A stretch of 64,000 nt of DNA from Clostridiales bacterium (lineage in GTDB: Bacteria; Acidobacteriota; Aminicenantia; Aminicenantales; UBA8522), in contig JARYMI010000003.1 of NCBI GenBank assembly GCA_029907205.1, positions 124,001 through 188,000 on the forward strand, written 5' to 3'. The notes below the pieces were generated by a model. It was not told the DNA's origin. It worked only from the letters and a program-made list of their open reading frames with translations, and ran no database searches. Position numbers and translations under genes: made by a program. Of this stretch, positions 1 to 8,287 are shown piece after piece; positions within the stretch are counted from its first letter, which is position 1; every line of letters starts with the position of its first letter.

Positions 1-97
1 TGGTGTATAAAGAAGAAGAAAATTGTCAACGTGATTTTTCTGAGGCCAAAGGCTGAAATTGATAGACAGACAGACGGGTGAAAGGAGGACAGAAGTC

Positions 98-655
98 GTG
101 GCCCCCACGTTTTTTCATGAGCTGGTGAAAAATCGCCGGAGCATCCGCCGCTATCTTGAAAAACCGGTGGAACGAGAAAAGATTCAGGCCTGTCTCGAGG
201 CGGCGCAGCTCGCGCCCTCGGCTGAAAACGTCCAGCCCTGGCGATTTTTGGTCGTCGATGACCCAGGAGTCAAAGAGAGGTTTGCGGCCGAAGCCTTCTC
301 GGGAATCTATCATTTTTCGCGTTTCGCTGCCAAAGCGCCTGTGCTCGTTGTCATCCTGGCCCAACTTGATTTCATCGCCAACAGGCTGGGGAGACAGATC
401 CAGGGAGTTCCTTTCTATCTCATTGATATTGGGATTGCCGGCACGCACTTAGTCCTTCAGGCCGAAGAATTAGGCCTTGGGACATGCTGGATCGGCTGGT
501 TCAACCAGAGGAAAACGAGAAAATTCTTCAGGATCCCCCGGAAGTATAAGATCGTCTGCCTCCTGGCCATAGGATATCCCGCCAGCCGGCCACCCCGAGA
601 AAAAAAGAGAAGACGGCTTGAGGAAATCGCCTGGTTCAACCGGCTCGAGGAGTAG
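98..655 (+). CDS. Nitroreductase family protein (FMN-dependent)
   Basis: A 185-residue protein of the nitroreductase fold, which uses FMN and NAD(P)H to reduce nitro groups, quinones or enones; the substrate cannot be told from sequence. The N-terminal stretch NRRSIRRYLEKPV followed by APSAENVQPWRF is the usual FMN-phosphate-binding and dimer-arm pattern, and GLGTCWIGWF near residue 130 matches the conserved second half. The start is taken as GTG at 98 because AAAGGAGG lies at 81-88, 9 bases upstream; an in-frame ATG at 59 has no ribosome site. The C-terminal tail is basic (PPREKKRRRLEE). It stands alone and is followed by a terminator-like hairpin. The family call is firm; the physiological role is unknown. 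Confidence 0.87.
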   Translation: MAPTFFHELVKNRRSIRRYLEKPVEREKIQACLEAAQLAPSAENVQPWRFLVVDDPGVKERFAAEAFSGIYHFSRFAAKAPVLVVILAQLDFIANRLGRQIQGVPFYLIDIGIAGTHLVLQAEELGLGTCWIGWFNQRKTRKFFRIPRKYKIVCLLAIGYPASRPPREKKRRRLEEIAWFNRLEE

Positions 656-675
656 CCTTGCGTTCTGGTGACAGG

Positions 676-700
676 TGTCTCTCGAAGGAGACATTTTTTT
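676..700 (+). terminator. Rho-independent terminator after the nitroreductase gene
   Basis: Six-base stem TGTCTC (676-681) and GAGACA (688-693) with a six-base loop, followed directly by seven T (694-700). It lies 20 bases after the nitroreductase stop. The stem is short and only moderately GC-rich, so strength is uncertain. Confidence 0.6.
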
Positions 701-911
701 CTTCATCAGCCAGAACATTAAGCCCCTCACATGATTGGAGATGCTAACTTCCTGGCACAAAATTTGCTGCAAAAATCGTGATATAATATAAATGAAAGAA
801 CTCGTTCGAGACATTAGGTGTTTTGTTCAAAGGCTGTGCGATCGCGGGTTGTCGAATAAAATGAAGAACAAGATTGGGAAACGAGGAGACCATTGTTTAA
901 AGTATATAAAT

Positions 912-939
912 TTGATAGAATCTATAGGAATACTATAAA
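912..939 (+). promoter_or_regulatory. Candidate sigma-70 promoter for the HExxH/TolB/barrel gene
   Basis: TTGATA (912-917), 16-base spacer, TATAAA (934-939). A second overlapping candidate is TTGTTT (893-898), 17-base spacer, TAGAAT (916-921). The gene's ribosome site GGAGGGTG is at 951-958. The rest of the 306-base gap 656-961 holds only the terminator above and AT-rich promoter-like sequence around 764-792; I see no convincing gene in it. Confidence 0.5.
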
Positions 940-961
940 ACAACGAAAATGGAGGGTGACA

Positions 962-3900
962 ATGACATTCAGAATAAATAACCGGATGGCAACGGTCCTG
1001 ATGGCCGCTGTCTTCAGCCTCATTCTTTTGACGCCCGGCCTCGAGGCCCAATACTTCGGGCGGAACAAGGTTCAGTACGAGCGCTTCGATTTCAAGATCC
1101 TCAAGACGAAGCACTTCGATGTCTACTATTACCCCGAGTTCCATGACATGGCCAATGATGCGGCCCGGATGGCCGAGCGCTGGTATGCCCGGCTGAGCCG
1201 GATTCTCAATCATGAACTCAAGGGCCGCCAGCCGCTCATCCTTTACTCGAGCTCTCCGCATTTCCAGCAGACAACAGCGATTCCAGGGGTTATCGGCGAA
1301 GGCACGGGCGGTGTCACCGAGGCCTTCAAGCGGCGGATCATTCTCCCGGTCGGGTCATCTCTTGCAGAAACAGACCATGTCATCGGCCACGAGCTCGTTC
1401 ACGCCTTCCAGTACGACATGACTTCGCAAGGGTACGCCGGAGGAATGTCCAACCCCGGGGCCCTGCGCCTGCCGCTCTGGTTCATCGAAGGGCTGGCCGA
1501 ATACCTGTCCATCGGCTCGGTCGACCCCCACACGTCGATGTGGATGCGGGATGCGACGATGAGGAAGGAGATTCCTCCTCTCAAAAAGTTGGACAATCCC
1601 TATAAATATTTCCCTTACAGGTACGGGCAGGCGCTCTGGGCTTATATCACAGGCCGCTGGGGAGATGAAACAATCCCGCGTTTGATGAAGGGCGTGGGCC
1701 GAGTGGGGGATCTCGAAAGCGTCATGACAAGGGTGCTGGGCGTTTCCTACGAGGCCCTGTCCAAGGAGTGGCTCGAGGCCTACAAGAAAGCCTACGAACC
1801 TCTTGCTGCCCAGACTAAACTTCCGGAAGCAGCGGCCAAGATGATCTTTCAGGGCACGGAAATGAACCCATACAATATTTCGCCCACCCTCAGCCCTGAT
1901 GGCAAGAATATCATTTTCCTGTCCACGCGGGATCTGTTTTCCATCGACCTCTATCTGGCTGATGTCGGGATGGGGAAAATAAAGAAAAAAATTACCCAGA
2001 CAGCCGTCGATCCTGAGTTCGAGAGCCTGCAGTTCATCCATTCCTCGGGAGCCTGGGATTCCCGGGGAAAGAGATTTGTCTTCGGAGCTGTCAGCAAGGG
2101 GAAGCCGGTTCTCACCTTTTTTGACGTTGACCGGGAAAGAATTGTCGATGAAATAGAATTCCCAGGGCTGGGCGAGATTTTCAACCCGACCTGGTCGCCC
2201 GACGAACGATCGGTTGTCTTTTCAGCTCTGGCTCGCGGAAAGACCGACCTCTATCTCTATGACCTTGGTTCAAAGAGCTTGACCCAGCTGACCGACGACG
2301 CCTTTGCTGACCTTCAGCCGGCCTGGTCACCGGACGGAAAGAGTATCGCTTTCGTCACCGATCGCTTCGGCACCGACCTTTCTCTCCTGAAGTACGGAGA
2401 TTACGAGCTGGCGCTCATTGACCCTGCTTCAAGCAAAATCAAAAGAGTCCACGGGTTTGCCGGGGCCAAGAGCATCAACCCCCAGTGGTCGCCGGATTCT
2501 AAGAGCCTCTATTTTGTTTCGGATGTAAGCGGGAAATCGGATATCTACCGGATCGAGCTTGATACTGACAAAGTTTTCCAGGTGACAAACCTCTACACAG
2601 GAGTAAGCGGCATCACCGAGATGAGCCCCACATTTTCTGTCGCCCAGGAGACCGGGAGGCTGATTTATTGCGCCTATGACAAGGGACAGTACTCAATTTT
2701 CGGGCTCGATGACGCTGAGACGCTCCGCGGCAGTCCCGACCTGGCGCGGTTCGAGGGCAAACTGCTTTCTGTTCTTCCTCCGCGCGAGCAGCCTGGAGGG
2801 GCTTTGTTGGGGTTGCTCAGAAACCCGCTCTTCGGGCTTCCCGAGCAGACAGAGTTTCCTTCCTCTGAGTACAAGTCAAAATTAGGCCTCGATTATATCA
2901 GCCCTCCTCAGGTCGGAATCGGCATAGACCGGTTTGGCACCTACACCGGCGGGGGCGTCGCTCTGTTCTGGACAGATATGCTTGGGTACCACTCCCTGGG
3001 CACTCTTGTGCAGACGTCAAGCCGCCTGAAAGACATGACGGGCATCGTCTCTTATCAGAATTCCCGACGCCGGCTGAACTGGGGCGGCGCTGCCGGCCGC
3101 ATTCCTTACGTTACTGGATATTCAACGATTGACATGGCCAACCTCGGCGGAGAGCCGGTCTATGTCGAAAAAGACTATCTTTATTGGCAGATCAACTATC
3201 AGCTCCAGGGCAGCCTTTTTTATCCCTTTAACCAGGTCAGGCGTGTGGAAGTGAGGAGCGGTTTTCAGTATATCGACTTCGACCAGGAAATCGTCACATC
3301 TATCTATTCGTTCTATGACGGCCGGCAGCTCTACCGTGACATTGAGCCGCTGCCAGCGCCGGAGAGCCTCAAGTTTTTCTACGCGAGCCTCGCCCTTGTT
3401 TATGACAGCGCTCTGTGGGGCGCCACAGGCCCGATTATCGGCCAGAGCTATCTCCTCGAGTTCACGCCGGGCATCGGCTCGATCCAGTATAACACGATGC
3501 TCGCTGATTACCGCCGCTACTTTGTGCCGGCCAAGCCGTTTACCCTCGCTTTTCGCGTGCTCCATTACGGACGCTACGGGAAAGACGCCGACGACGACCG
3601 ACTCTGGCCTCTGTACATCGGCTACGATAGTCTCGTAAGGGGCTACGATTATTATTCATTCGATTACGAAGAGCTCATCGGCGCGGACAGCTTCGATTAT
3701 GACCGTCTTTTCGGCAGCCGGATTCTGGTTGCCAACGCCGAGCTTCGCTTCCCGATTTTCCAAGTTCTTGGCCTCGGCAAGGGGTATTACGGCATTCTGC
3801 CCGTTGATATGGTGCTCTTTTATGACTGGGGAGTGACCTGGACAGGAAACACGAAGCCAACCTTTATGAACGGCAGCCAAAAACCTATTGCCAGCGCCGG

Positions 3901-4018
3901 CGTCGGGCTCCGGTTCAACGTCTTCGGCTATTTGATCCTTGGTTTAAACGCTGTCAAACCGTTTGACCGGCCGCACAAGGACTGGGTCTTCCAGTTCAGC
4001 TTCTCCCCTGGATTCTGA
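962..4018 (+). CDS. Exported HExxH metalloprotease-like / TolB-propeller / outer-membrane barrel protein
   Basis: A 1018-residue exported protein. It starts at ATG 962, six bases after GGAGG. Residues 1-30 are a Sec signal ending near LEA|QYF. Residues about 100-260 form a gluzincin-like peptidase region: HELVH at residues 143-147 is the HExxH zinc motif and FIEGLAEY around residue 176 supplies the expected third ligand. Residues about 290-610 hold repeated WSPDG/SPDGK/SPDSK motifs of TolB/PD40 beta-propeller blades. The last 370 residues look like an Omp85-type barrel, with many alternating aromatic strands, LVRGYDYYSF, and an aromatic C-terminus (FSFSPGF). The likely location is the outer membrane with the protease and propeller on the periplasmic side; the substrate is unknown. 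No partner gene is adjacent. Domain calls come from motifs, not from a profile search. Confidence 0.85.
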   Translation: MTFRINNRMATVLMAAVFSLILLTPGLEAQYFGRNKVQYERFDFKILKTKHFDVYYYPEFHDMANDAARMAERWYARLSRILNHELKGRQPLILYSSSPHFQQTTAIPGVIGEGTGGVTEAFKRRIILPVGSSLAETDHVIGHELVHAFQYDMTSQGYAGGMSNPGALRLPLWFIEGLAEYLSIGSVDPHTSMWMRDATMRKEIPPLKKLDNPYKYFPYRYGQALWAYITGRWGDETIPRLMKGVGRVGDLESVMTRVLGVSYEALSKEWLEAYKKAYEPLAAQTKLPEAAAKMIFQGTEMNPYNISPTLSPDGKNIIFLSTRDLFSIDLYLADVGMGKIKKKITQTAVDPEFESLQFIHSSGAWDSRGKRFVFGAVSKGKPVLTFFDVDRERIVDEIEFPGLGEIFNPTWSPDERSVVFSALARGKTDLYLYDLGSKSLTQLTDDAFADLQPAWSPDGKSIAFVTDRFGTDLSLLKYGDYELALIDPASSKIKRVHGFAGAKSINPQWSPDSKSLYFVSDVSGKSDIYRIELDTDKVFQVTNLYTGVSGITEMSPTFSVAQETGRLIYCAYDKGQYSIFGLDDAETLRGSPDLARFEGKLLSVLPPREQPGGALLGLLRNPLFGLPEQTEFPSSEYKSKLGLDYISPPQVGIGIDRFGTYTGGGVALFWTDMLGYHSLGTLVQTSSRLKDMTGIVSYQNSRRRLNWGGAAGRIPYVTGYSTIDMANLGGEPVYVEKDYLYWQINYQLQGSLFYPFNQVRRVEVRSGFQYIDFDQEIVTSIYSFYDGRQLYRDIEPLPAPESLKFFYASLALVYDSALWGATGPIIGQSYLLEFTPGIGSIQYNTMLADYRRYFVPAKPFTLAFRVLHYGRYGKDADDDRLWPLYIGYDSLVRGYDYYSFDYEELIGADSFDYDRLFGSRILVANAELRFPIFQVLGLGKGYYGILPVDMVLFYDWGVTWTGNTKPTFMNGSQKPIASAGVGLRFNVFGYLILGLNAVKPFDRPHKDWVFQFSFSPGF

Positions 4019-4023
4019 AATCG

Positions 4024-4047
4024 CGGGCCTCGAGATTTGCCCGTTTT
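4024..4047 (+). terminator. Possible terminator between convergent genes
   Basis: CGGGC (4024-4028) pairs with GCCCG (4039-4043) across a 10-base loop and is followed by TTTT. It sits five bases past the stop of the large exported protein and before the end of the converging aminotransferase gene. The stem and T-run are both short. Confidence 0.4.
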
Positions 4048-4087
4048 GACGCTCAGGTGGAGCTGGATTTCTTGCTCGAGCAGAAGA

Positions 4088-5212
4088 TCAGCCTTCGCAG
4101 GGCCTGAGGCCCTCGAGAAAATCTTCAATCCGTTCCAATCCCCCTTTGAGATAGTCCGGTTCGCTGCCAAACCCAAAGCGAAGGTAGTGGCCCATTTCGA
4201 AATGCCCGCCGGGCACGATGAGGACACTCTTTTCCCGGATGAGCCGGTTGACGAGCTCGACGGAATCAATTTTTAGGTTGTACTTGGCAAAGGCGATGGC
4301 GCCGGCGCGCGGCGGGATAAATTCAAAAAGACTGCCTTGCCTTTCCAGCCAGCTTTTCAGGATGGGGAAATTCTTTTTCAAAATTCGGCGCGTCCGGGCC
4401 AGAATTTTTTTCCTGTTTCGAGGGGCAAGGGCAATCCTCGCGAGGCGGTCACTCAGGATGCTGGGCGAGATTGTCGTGTAGTCATGATAGAGCAATGTTT
4501 TCCTGATGAACTCTTCCGGGCCGACGATCCAGCCGATCCTGACGCCGGGAAGACCGTAGGCCTTGGATAAACCGTTGACCGCCACAACCCGCTCGTATCT
4601 TCCGAAAAAGCTCGGCGTTGGCTCTCCTTCCCGCTCCGCTCCCTGGTAGACTTCGTCGGCAATAATCCAGGCTTTGGCTTTATCAGCCAGGCTGATGATG
4701 GCCTCCATGGCTTCGGGTGCCAGCACAGCGCCTGTCGGATTATTCGGGTTGGTCAGGATGATGAGCTTTGTTTTCTTGGTCACGAGCTTGCGGAGCTCAT
4801 CAAGGTCTGGAGCCCAATCCAGGCTCTCCCTTAGCCAAAAGGGCTTGAGGTTAGCCCCGAACCCACGGACAAGCCCCCACATTTGCATGTAGTTGGGCAT
4901 CATAAAGACGACTTCATCCCCCCGCTCGATGAGGCTCCACACCAGGAGAAAATTGGCCTCAGAAGAGCCGGCCGTGGCCAGTATCTGCTCGATAGAAATT
5001 CCCGGATAAAGCCGGGCAATCTGCTGCCGCAGCTCTGGGGTGCCGTTCGTCTGGCTGTAGCCGAGGCCGATCTTGACGATTTCCTCGAGCTCTTCTTTGC
5101 TCACGAACTCTTCGAGCCTGAGAGGGTGGACACCGCTTTCAGAGAGGTTATAATCCACGACATTTTCCCAGGTGGACTGCATCCGCTCCATCCTGAATTG
5201 TTCGATTCTCAT
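4088..5212 (-). CDS. PLP-dependent aminotransferase, class I/II (AspC fold)
   Basis: A 374-residue fold-type I aminotransferase. Visible landmarks are the substrate-side GYSQTNGTPELR, the cofactor-contacting TNPNNPTGAVL, IADEVYQG (the Asp that contacts the pyridine nitrogen) and NGLSKAYGLPGVRIGW with the Schiff-base lysine; RFGFGSE near the C-terminus holds the arginine that normally binds the substrate carboxylate. AGGAGA lies upstream of ATG at 5212. It is the last gene of a minus-strand run that starts at 11714, only 29 bases after the membrane-protein gene, so it may be co-transcribed with the phosphodiesterases. Substrate specificity cannot be read from sequence. Confidence 0.9.
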   Translation of the reverse strand: MRIEQFRMERMQSTWENVVDYNLSESGVHPLRLEEFVSKEELEEIVKIGLGYSQTNGTPELRQQIARLYPGISIEQILATAGSSEANFLLVWSLIERGDEVVFMMPNYMQMWGLVRGFGANLKPFWLRESLDWAPDLDELRKLVTKKTKLIILTNPNNPTGAVLAPEAMEAIISLADKAKAWIIADEVYQGAEREGEPTPSFFGRYERVVAVNGLSKAYGLPGVRIGWIVGPEEFIRKTLLYHDYTTISPSILSDRLARIALAPRNRKKILARTRRILKKNFPILKSWLERQGSLFEFIPPRAGAIAFAKYNLKIDSVELVNRLIREKSVLIVPGGHFEMGHYLRFGFGSEPDYLKGGLERIEDFLEGLRPCEG

Positions 5213-5241
5213 GATTTTCTCCTGTTTGATTTATTTTTTGT

Positions 5242-6066
5242 TCATATTTCCACTCGGAAAGGACGTTTGAAGATGAACCCGAAAAGGACAGAGAGAACTA
5301 GATAAGGGATGAGCCAGTGGAGGCCAAGGCCAGCGAGGTTCAACCTCTTGGCCGGATAAATGATTTCAACAAAGGTCAACGGGGTTCGAGAGGGAATCAG
5401 TTTTTCTCCCGGAAAGAGGAGTCCATCGAGGAGGCTGGCGGATTTCATCGGGCAGACCCTCGCCAAAGGTTTGGCCGTAACAATCACTGTCTTGGTCACG
5501 TTTTGCCCGGCCAGTTTGACCCTCAGCTCATGAACCCCTTCTTTTTTAGCCCTGATGCGCCAGTAGACTTCCCCGGTCTCGACCAGGCGAAGCGGAGGAG
5601 TCTCGACGGCGAGCCCTGGAGGAGCTTCAAGCTCCACATCCGCCTCGAAGGGGGCCACGCTCTTCTTGAGGACAACCTTGACGAGAGCCGTGTCGCCGGC
5701 CCGCAGGGCTTCATAACCGAACCAGAGGTTGAGCTGGGCCAGAATGACAAGAAGCGGGATGATCATGACGAGCATCGGCTTCGCTGAGTAGCTGATGTAT
5801 TTTAAATTGTGCTTGAGAATTTGTCCCTGGGCCTTGAGCGTTACCGGCAGACTGTCCTTGAAAAGACGGAGCTCAAGGAGATGAGCCTTGATCTTGTCTT
5901 TGACCTGCCGGATGCCTTTCTGGTTTGAGGTCAGGCGAAAAACAAAAAGCATCAGAAGTCCGGTCAGGAAGGAGATAAAAACCATCGCGAACCAGGGGTG
6001 GAGGGACCGGAAAGGAAAGAAGATGAGAGCGAACATTCGTCCGATAAGAGAGTTAAATGTCCACAT
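5242..6066 (-). CDS. Oxa1/EMC3/DUF106-like membrane protein with periplasmic insert
   Basis: A 274-residue membrane protein I cannot assign to a named bacterial family. It has TM1 (HPWFAMVFISFLTGLLMLFVF), a basic amphipathic stretch of about 45 residues rich in K/R/L/Q, TM2 (MLVMIIPLLVILAQLNLWF), about 120 beta-rich residues, and TM3 (HWLIPYLVLSVLFGFIF). TM - charged coiled-coil hairpin - KPML(V)MIIPLL TM is the topology and local wording of the DUF106/EMC3/TMCO1 branch of the Oxa1/YidC insertase superfamily. The beta-rich insert before TM3 is not usual for that family. ATG at 6066 follows GGTGAG; a GTG at 6078 is the alternative. It lies between the RHH-like gene and the aminotransferase. 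The superfamily link is inference. Confidence 0.75.
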   Translation of the reverse strand: MWTFNSLIGRMFALIFFPFRSLHPWFAMVFISFLTGLLMLFVFRLTSNQKGIRQVKDKIKAHLLELRLFKDSLPVTLKAQGQILKHNLKYISYSAKPMLVMIIPLLVILAQLNLWFGYEALRAGDTALVKVVLKKSVAPFEADVELEAPPGLAVETPPLRLVETGEVYWRIRAKKEGVHELRVKLAGQNVTKTVIVTAKPLARVCPMKSASLLDGLLFPGEKLIPSRTPLTFVEIIYPAKRLNLAGLGLHWLIPYLVLSVLFGFIFKRPFRVEI

Positions 6067-6091
6067 CGGGCTTCTCACCGCTCGTCCGGGT

Positions 6092-6283
6092 TCAGGAGAT
6101 ATAGCCCAAACCCTTGAGTTTCTTCTTGATTTCTTCCTCTGAGTCTGATTCCTCGAGCTTTGCGATTTCTTTTTCCAGGCAGTGGGCGATGAACTCTTCG
6201 GCCGACGAGTAACCTGCCAGCCGAGCGTATTTTCTCACTTTCTCCAACAGGCCTTTGTCCAGCTTGATCTTGGCTTTTCTCAT
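6092..6283 (-). CDS. Small ribbon-helix-helix-like protein with LGYIS tail
   Basis: A 63-residue protein. The first 40 residues (KIKLDKGLLEKVRKYARLAGYSSAEE and on) read as beta-strand then two helices, the pattern of CopG/Arc ribbon-helix-helix proteins, which bind DNA or act as antitoxins. The tail is acidic then basic and ends KKKLKGLGYIS; a similar -LxALGYI/V- ending is common on alkaline-phosphatase-superfamily proteins of related bacteria (from memory). GGAGGAGA is just upstream of ATG at 6283. It sits 18 bases after the Tat-exported phosphodiesterase gene, and no toxin gene is next to it. Regulator, adaptor or subunit are all possible. Confidence 0.72.
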   Translation of the reverse strand: MRKAKIKLDKGLLEKVRKYARLAGYSSAEEFIAHCLEKEIAKLEESDSEEEIKKKLKGLGYIS

Positions 6284-6301
6284 CTCGTCTCCTCCGGGAT
6301 A

Positions 6302-8287
6302 CTAAAAAATTGACCTTCCGGTCATCTCCTCCGGCTTGGCGATGCCGAAAACATCAAGGATTGTCGCGGTGAGGTCGTAGAGGGCCGGCGACTCAGCCCT
6401 GACCTTCCGGTTTGTGAAAAGGATGCCCGGAATGACCTCGGGTGCGCTCATGTGGTCGCCGCTCCATTTTTCGGTGTTGTCCTCGAACACCTGGCGGGGG
6501 AACTTGCCAAGGGGAGAACCCCAGGAGATGCGGTAGCCGTAATTAAAGCCTAACACGATGTCAGGGGCAAGGTCGAGATGCCGTCCTCTATAGACATCCT
6601 TGGCGACAAAGGCACGCAAGATAGCCCGTTCCCCGGTCTTCGGGTCAACGACTTGTTCAAGCTTATTGGCGATTTCACGGATAAGGTTTTCGCTGTCGGC
6701 GCCCGTGTTGACGATGCCCTGCCTCTCGCGGCCTTTCTGGTTGATATAGAGACCGTTGAGTCCAACTCCGTAAGCTTTGGTCCTCGACCAGTCGGTGTTG
6801 TCGAACAGGCTGGTGTCCTCCTGTCTCCACGGGTTGCGGAGTTTGTGATAGCCGTTTTCAAAGAGCCACGTGTTGAGGTTGAACCCTCGCCGGAAGGGGT
6901 TGAACCCGTGGTCGGACATGACCAAAAGAAGGGTATCCTTCCCAATCCTCTGCAGGACGCTGTCAAGAAACCTGTCCGCTTCGACATAGATGTTTTCGAT
7001 CGTCCTTCCGTATGTTGATACCAGGCCAGGGTCGTGCATTGGATGGCTTTGGTCGAGCAATCGCCAGAACATGTGCTGGCGCTGGTCGGTGCTTGAAACA
7101 TAGTAGAAGAGAAGCCCGGAGTCGAAGCGGTTAAACTCGTGTTCGAACATTCGTTCCCCTTCCCTGAAAATCATGTCGTCCTGTTCGAGAAATTCCGCTT
7201 CGTCCAGGACATCATGGTCGAGAGCGCTCGTGTCCGCCGGCAGTCCCTTGGTGAAAAAAGGGCCGAGTTTCTTTTCGAGTTCTTGAGCATAGCTTTCCGG
7301 GGTTGATATCGGAAGGGCGGCGGAGGCCGGGTCGATGTTTATAGGCGTCACGTAGAGCTTGAAGTGAGGCCTGATTTCCTTGAGGTAAAACATGCAGATG
7401 CCGCTCACGCTCTGGGTGGGGAGGAGGTGGAAGCGGACTCTTTTCCAGCCGCTCCACTCTTTTTCTTTCAAGATGAATTCCTGGTCCTGGTAGGAAATCT
7501 TGGCCACCGGGTTCACTGGGTCGATGACCACCTTAAAGTCCACCGTGGATTCAGGCCTGTCTTTCTTGAAGGTGTTCGTCGGCCCGGGTAGTCTGGCTTC
7601 GACCGTGTTCTTGTCCACAGAAACCTGGTGAATGCGGCCGCCGCCTATGTCTTCGTTTATTCTGAAAGGCTGGTCTGTATAGTAGTTGAACAGGCCGTAG
7701 TATCCTTTGATGTCCGGCGTCCCCATGCCGGAGAGAGTCCTCTGTTTTGTGGGCACAGGCGGATAATTTGACGGCATCTTGAAGACCGTCGCCGGAATGT
7801 CATGGTCTTCGAGAATCTGCCAGAAAGCCCGGCCCTTTATCAAGTTCCTCACTTTTCCGCCTCTCAAGGGGAGAACCAAGTCTCCGAATCTCAGAGTTGT
7901 CTTTGCTTCCTCGGTGGCCGTGCCTGAAAAGACCGGAATGTACGTTTCCAGGTCCCGATTCATGAAATCGAAAATGCCATGGCCGCCCGGGTCGGTTCCG
8001 GTGATAAAATTCGCCCAGGCCACCGGGCTCTGCGGCGGAACGCTCGTCTGGAGGGGGCGAAAATCTCCCTGGCTCCGGAGCCGCCTGAAAGCGGGCAGCT
8101 TGTCTGCCTCCATCCACATCTCAAGAAGGCGGGGGTCGAGGCCGTCGAAACCAAGGACAAGGATTTTTGTTCGGGTGTCCGCCTTGCCCGTGATCCTGGT
8201 GAAATGGGGAGTCCTCCCGCCGACCGCAAAAAGAGAAGAAGCGACGATTCCCCACTTGAGGAATTCTCTTCTTTTTAGGGAGTTCAT
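6302..8287 (-). CDS. Tat-exported alkaline-phosphatase-superfamily phosphodiesterase
   Basis: A 661-residue member of the type I phosphodiesterase/nucleotide pyrophosphatase branch of the alkaline phosphatase superfamily. The N-terminus KRREFLKWG followed by a hydrophobic stretch is a twin-arginine export signal, so it should fold before export. LGFDGLDP around residue 47 gives the first metal-site aspartate; PQSPVAWANFITG aligns with the nucleophile region; MSDHGF around residue 460 gives a further Asp-His metal pair; SGDHM near the C-terminus gives the final histidine. Its ATG overlaps the stop of the preceding gene by 4 bases (ATGA), so translation is coupled. It is one of three paralogues in a row with different predicted locations. 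The substrate is unknown. Confidence 0.88.
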   Translation of the reverse strand: MNSLKRREFLKWGIVASSLFAVGGRTPHFTRITGKADTRTKILVLGFDGLDPRLLEMWMEADKLPAFRRLRSQGDFRPLQTSVPPQSPVAWANFITGTDPGGHGIFDFMNRDLETYIPVFSGTATEEAKTTLRFGDLVLPLRGGKVRNLIKGRAFWQILEDHDIPATVFKMPSNYPPVPTKQRTLSGMGTPDIKGYYGLFNYYTDQPFRINEDIGGGRIHQVSVDKNTVEARLPGPTNTFKKDRPESTVDFKVVIDPVNPVAKISYQDQEFILKEKEWSGWKRVRFHLLPTQSVSGICMFYLKEIRPHFKLYVTPINIDPASAALPISTPESYAQELEKKLGPFFTKGLPADTSALDHDVLDEAEFLEQDDMIFREGERMFEHEFNRFDSGLLFYYVSSTDQRQHMFWRLLDQSHPMHDPGLVSTYGRTIENIYVEADRFLDSVLQRIGKDTLLLVMSDHGFNPFRRGFNLNTWLFENGYHKLRNPWRQEDTSLFDNTDWSRTKAYGVGLNGLYINQKGRERQGIVNTGADSENLIREIANKLEQVVDPKTGERAILRAFVAKDVYRGRHLDLAPDIVLGFNYGYRISWGSPLGKFPRQVFEDNTEKWSGDHMSAPEVIPGILFTNRKVRAESPALYDLTATILDVFGIAKPEEMTGRSIF

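Noticed and set aside
26..448. 140-codon open frame on the minus strand inside the nitroreductase gene
   Set aside because: It is antisense to a well-supported gene, with no ribosome site and low-complexity composition; a GC-driven shadow frame.
792..938. 48-codon open frame starting ATGAAAGAACTCG before the large exported protein
   Set aside because: No ribosome site, its start overlaps a promoter-like TATAAA, and the product has no recognisable features; the region is more likely leader and promoter DNA.
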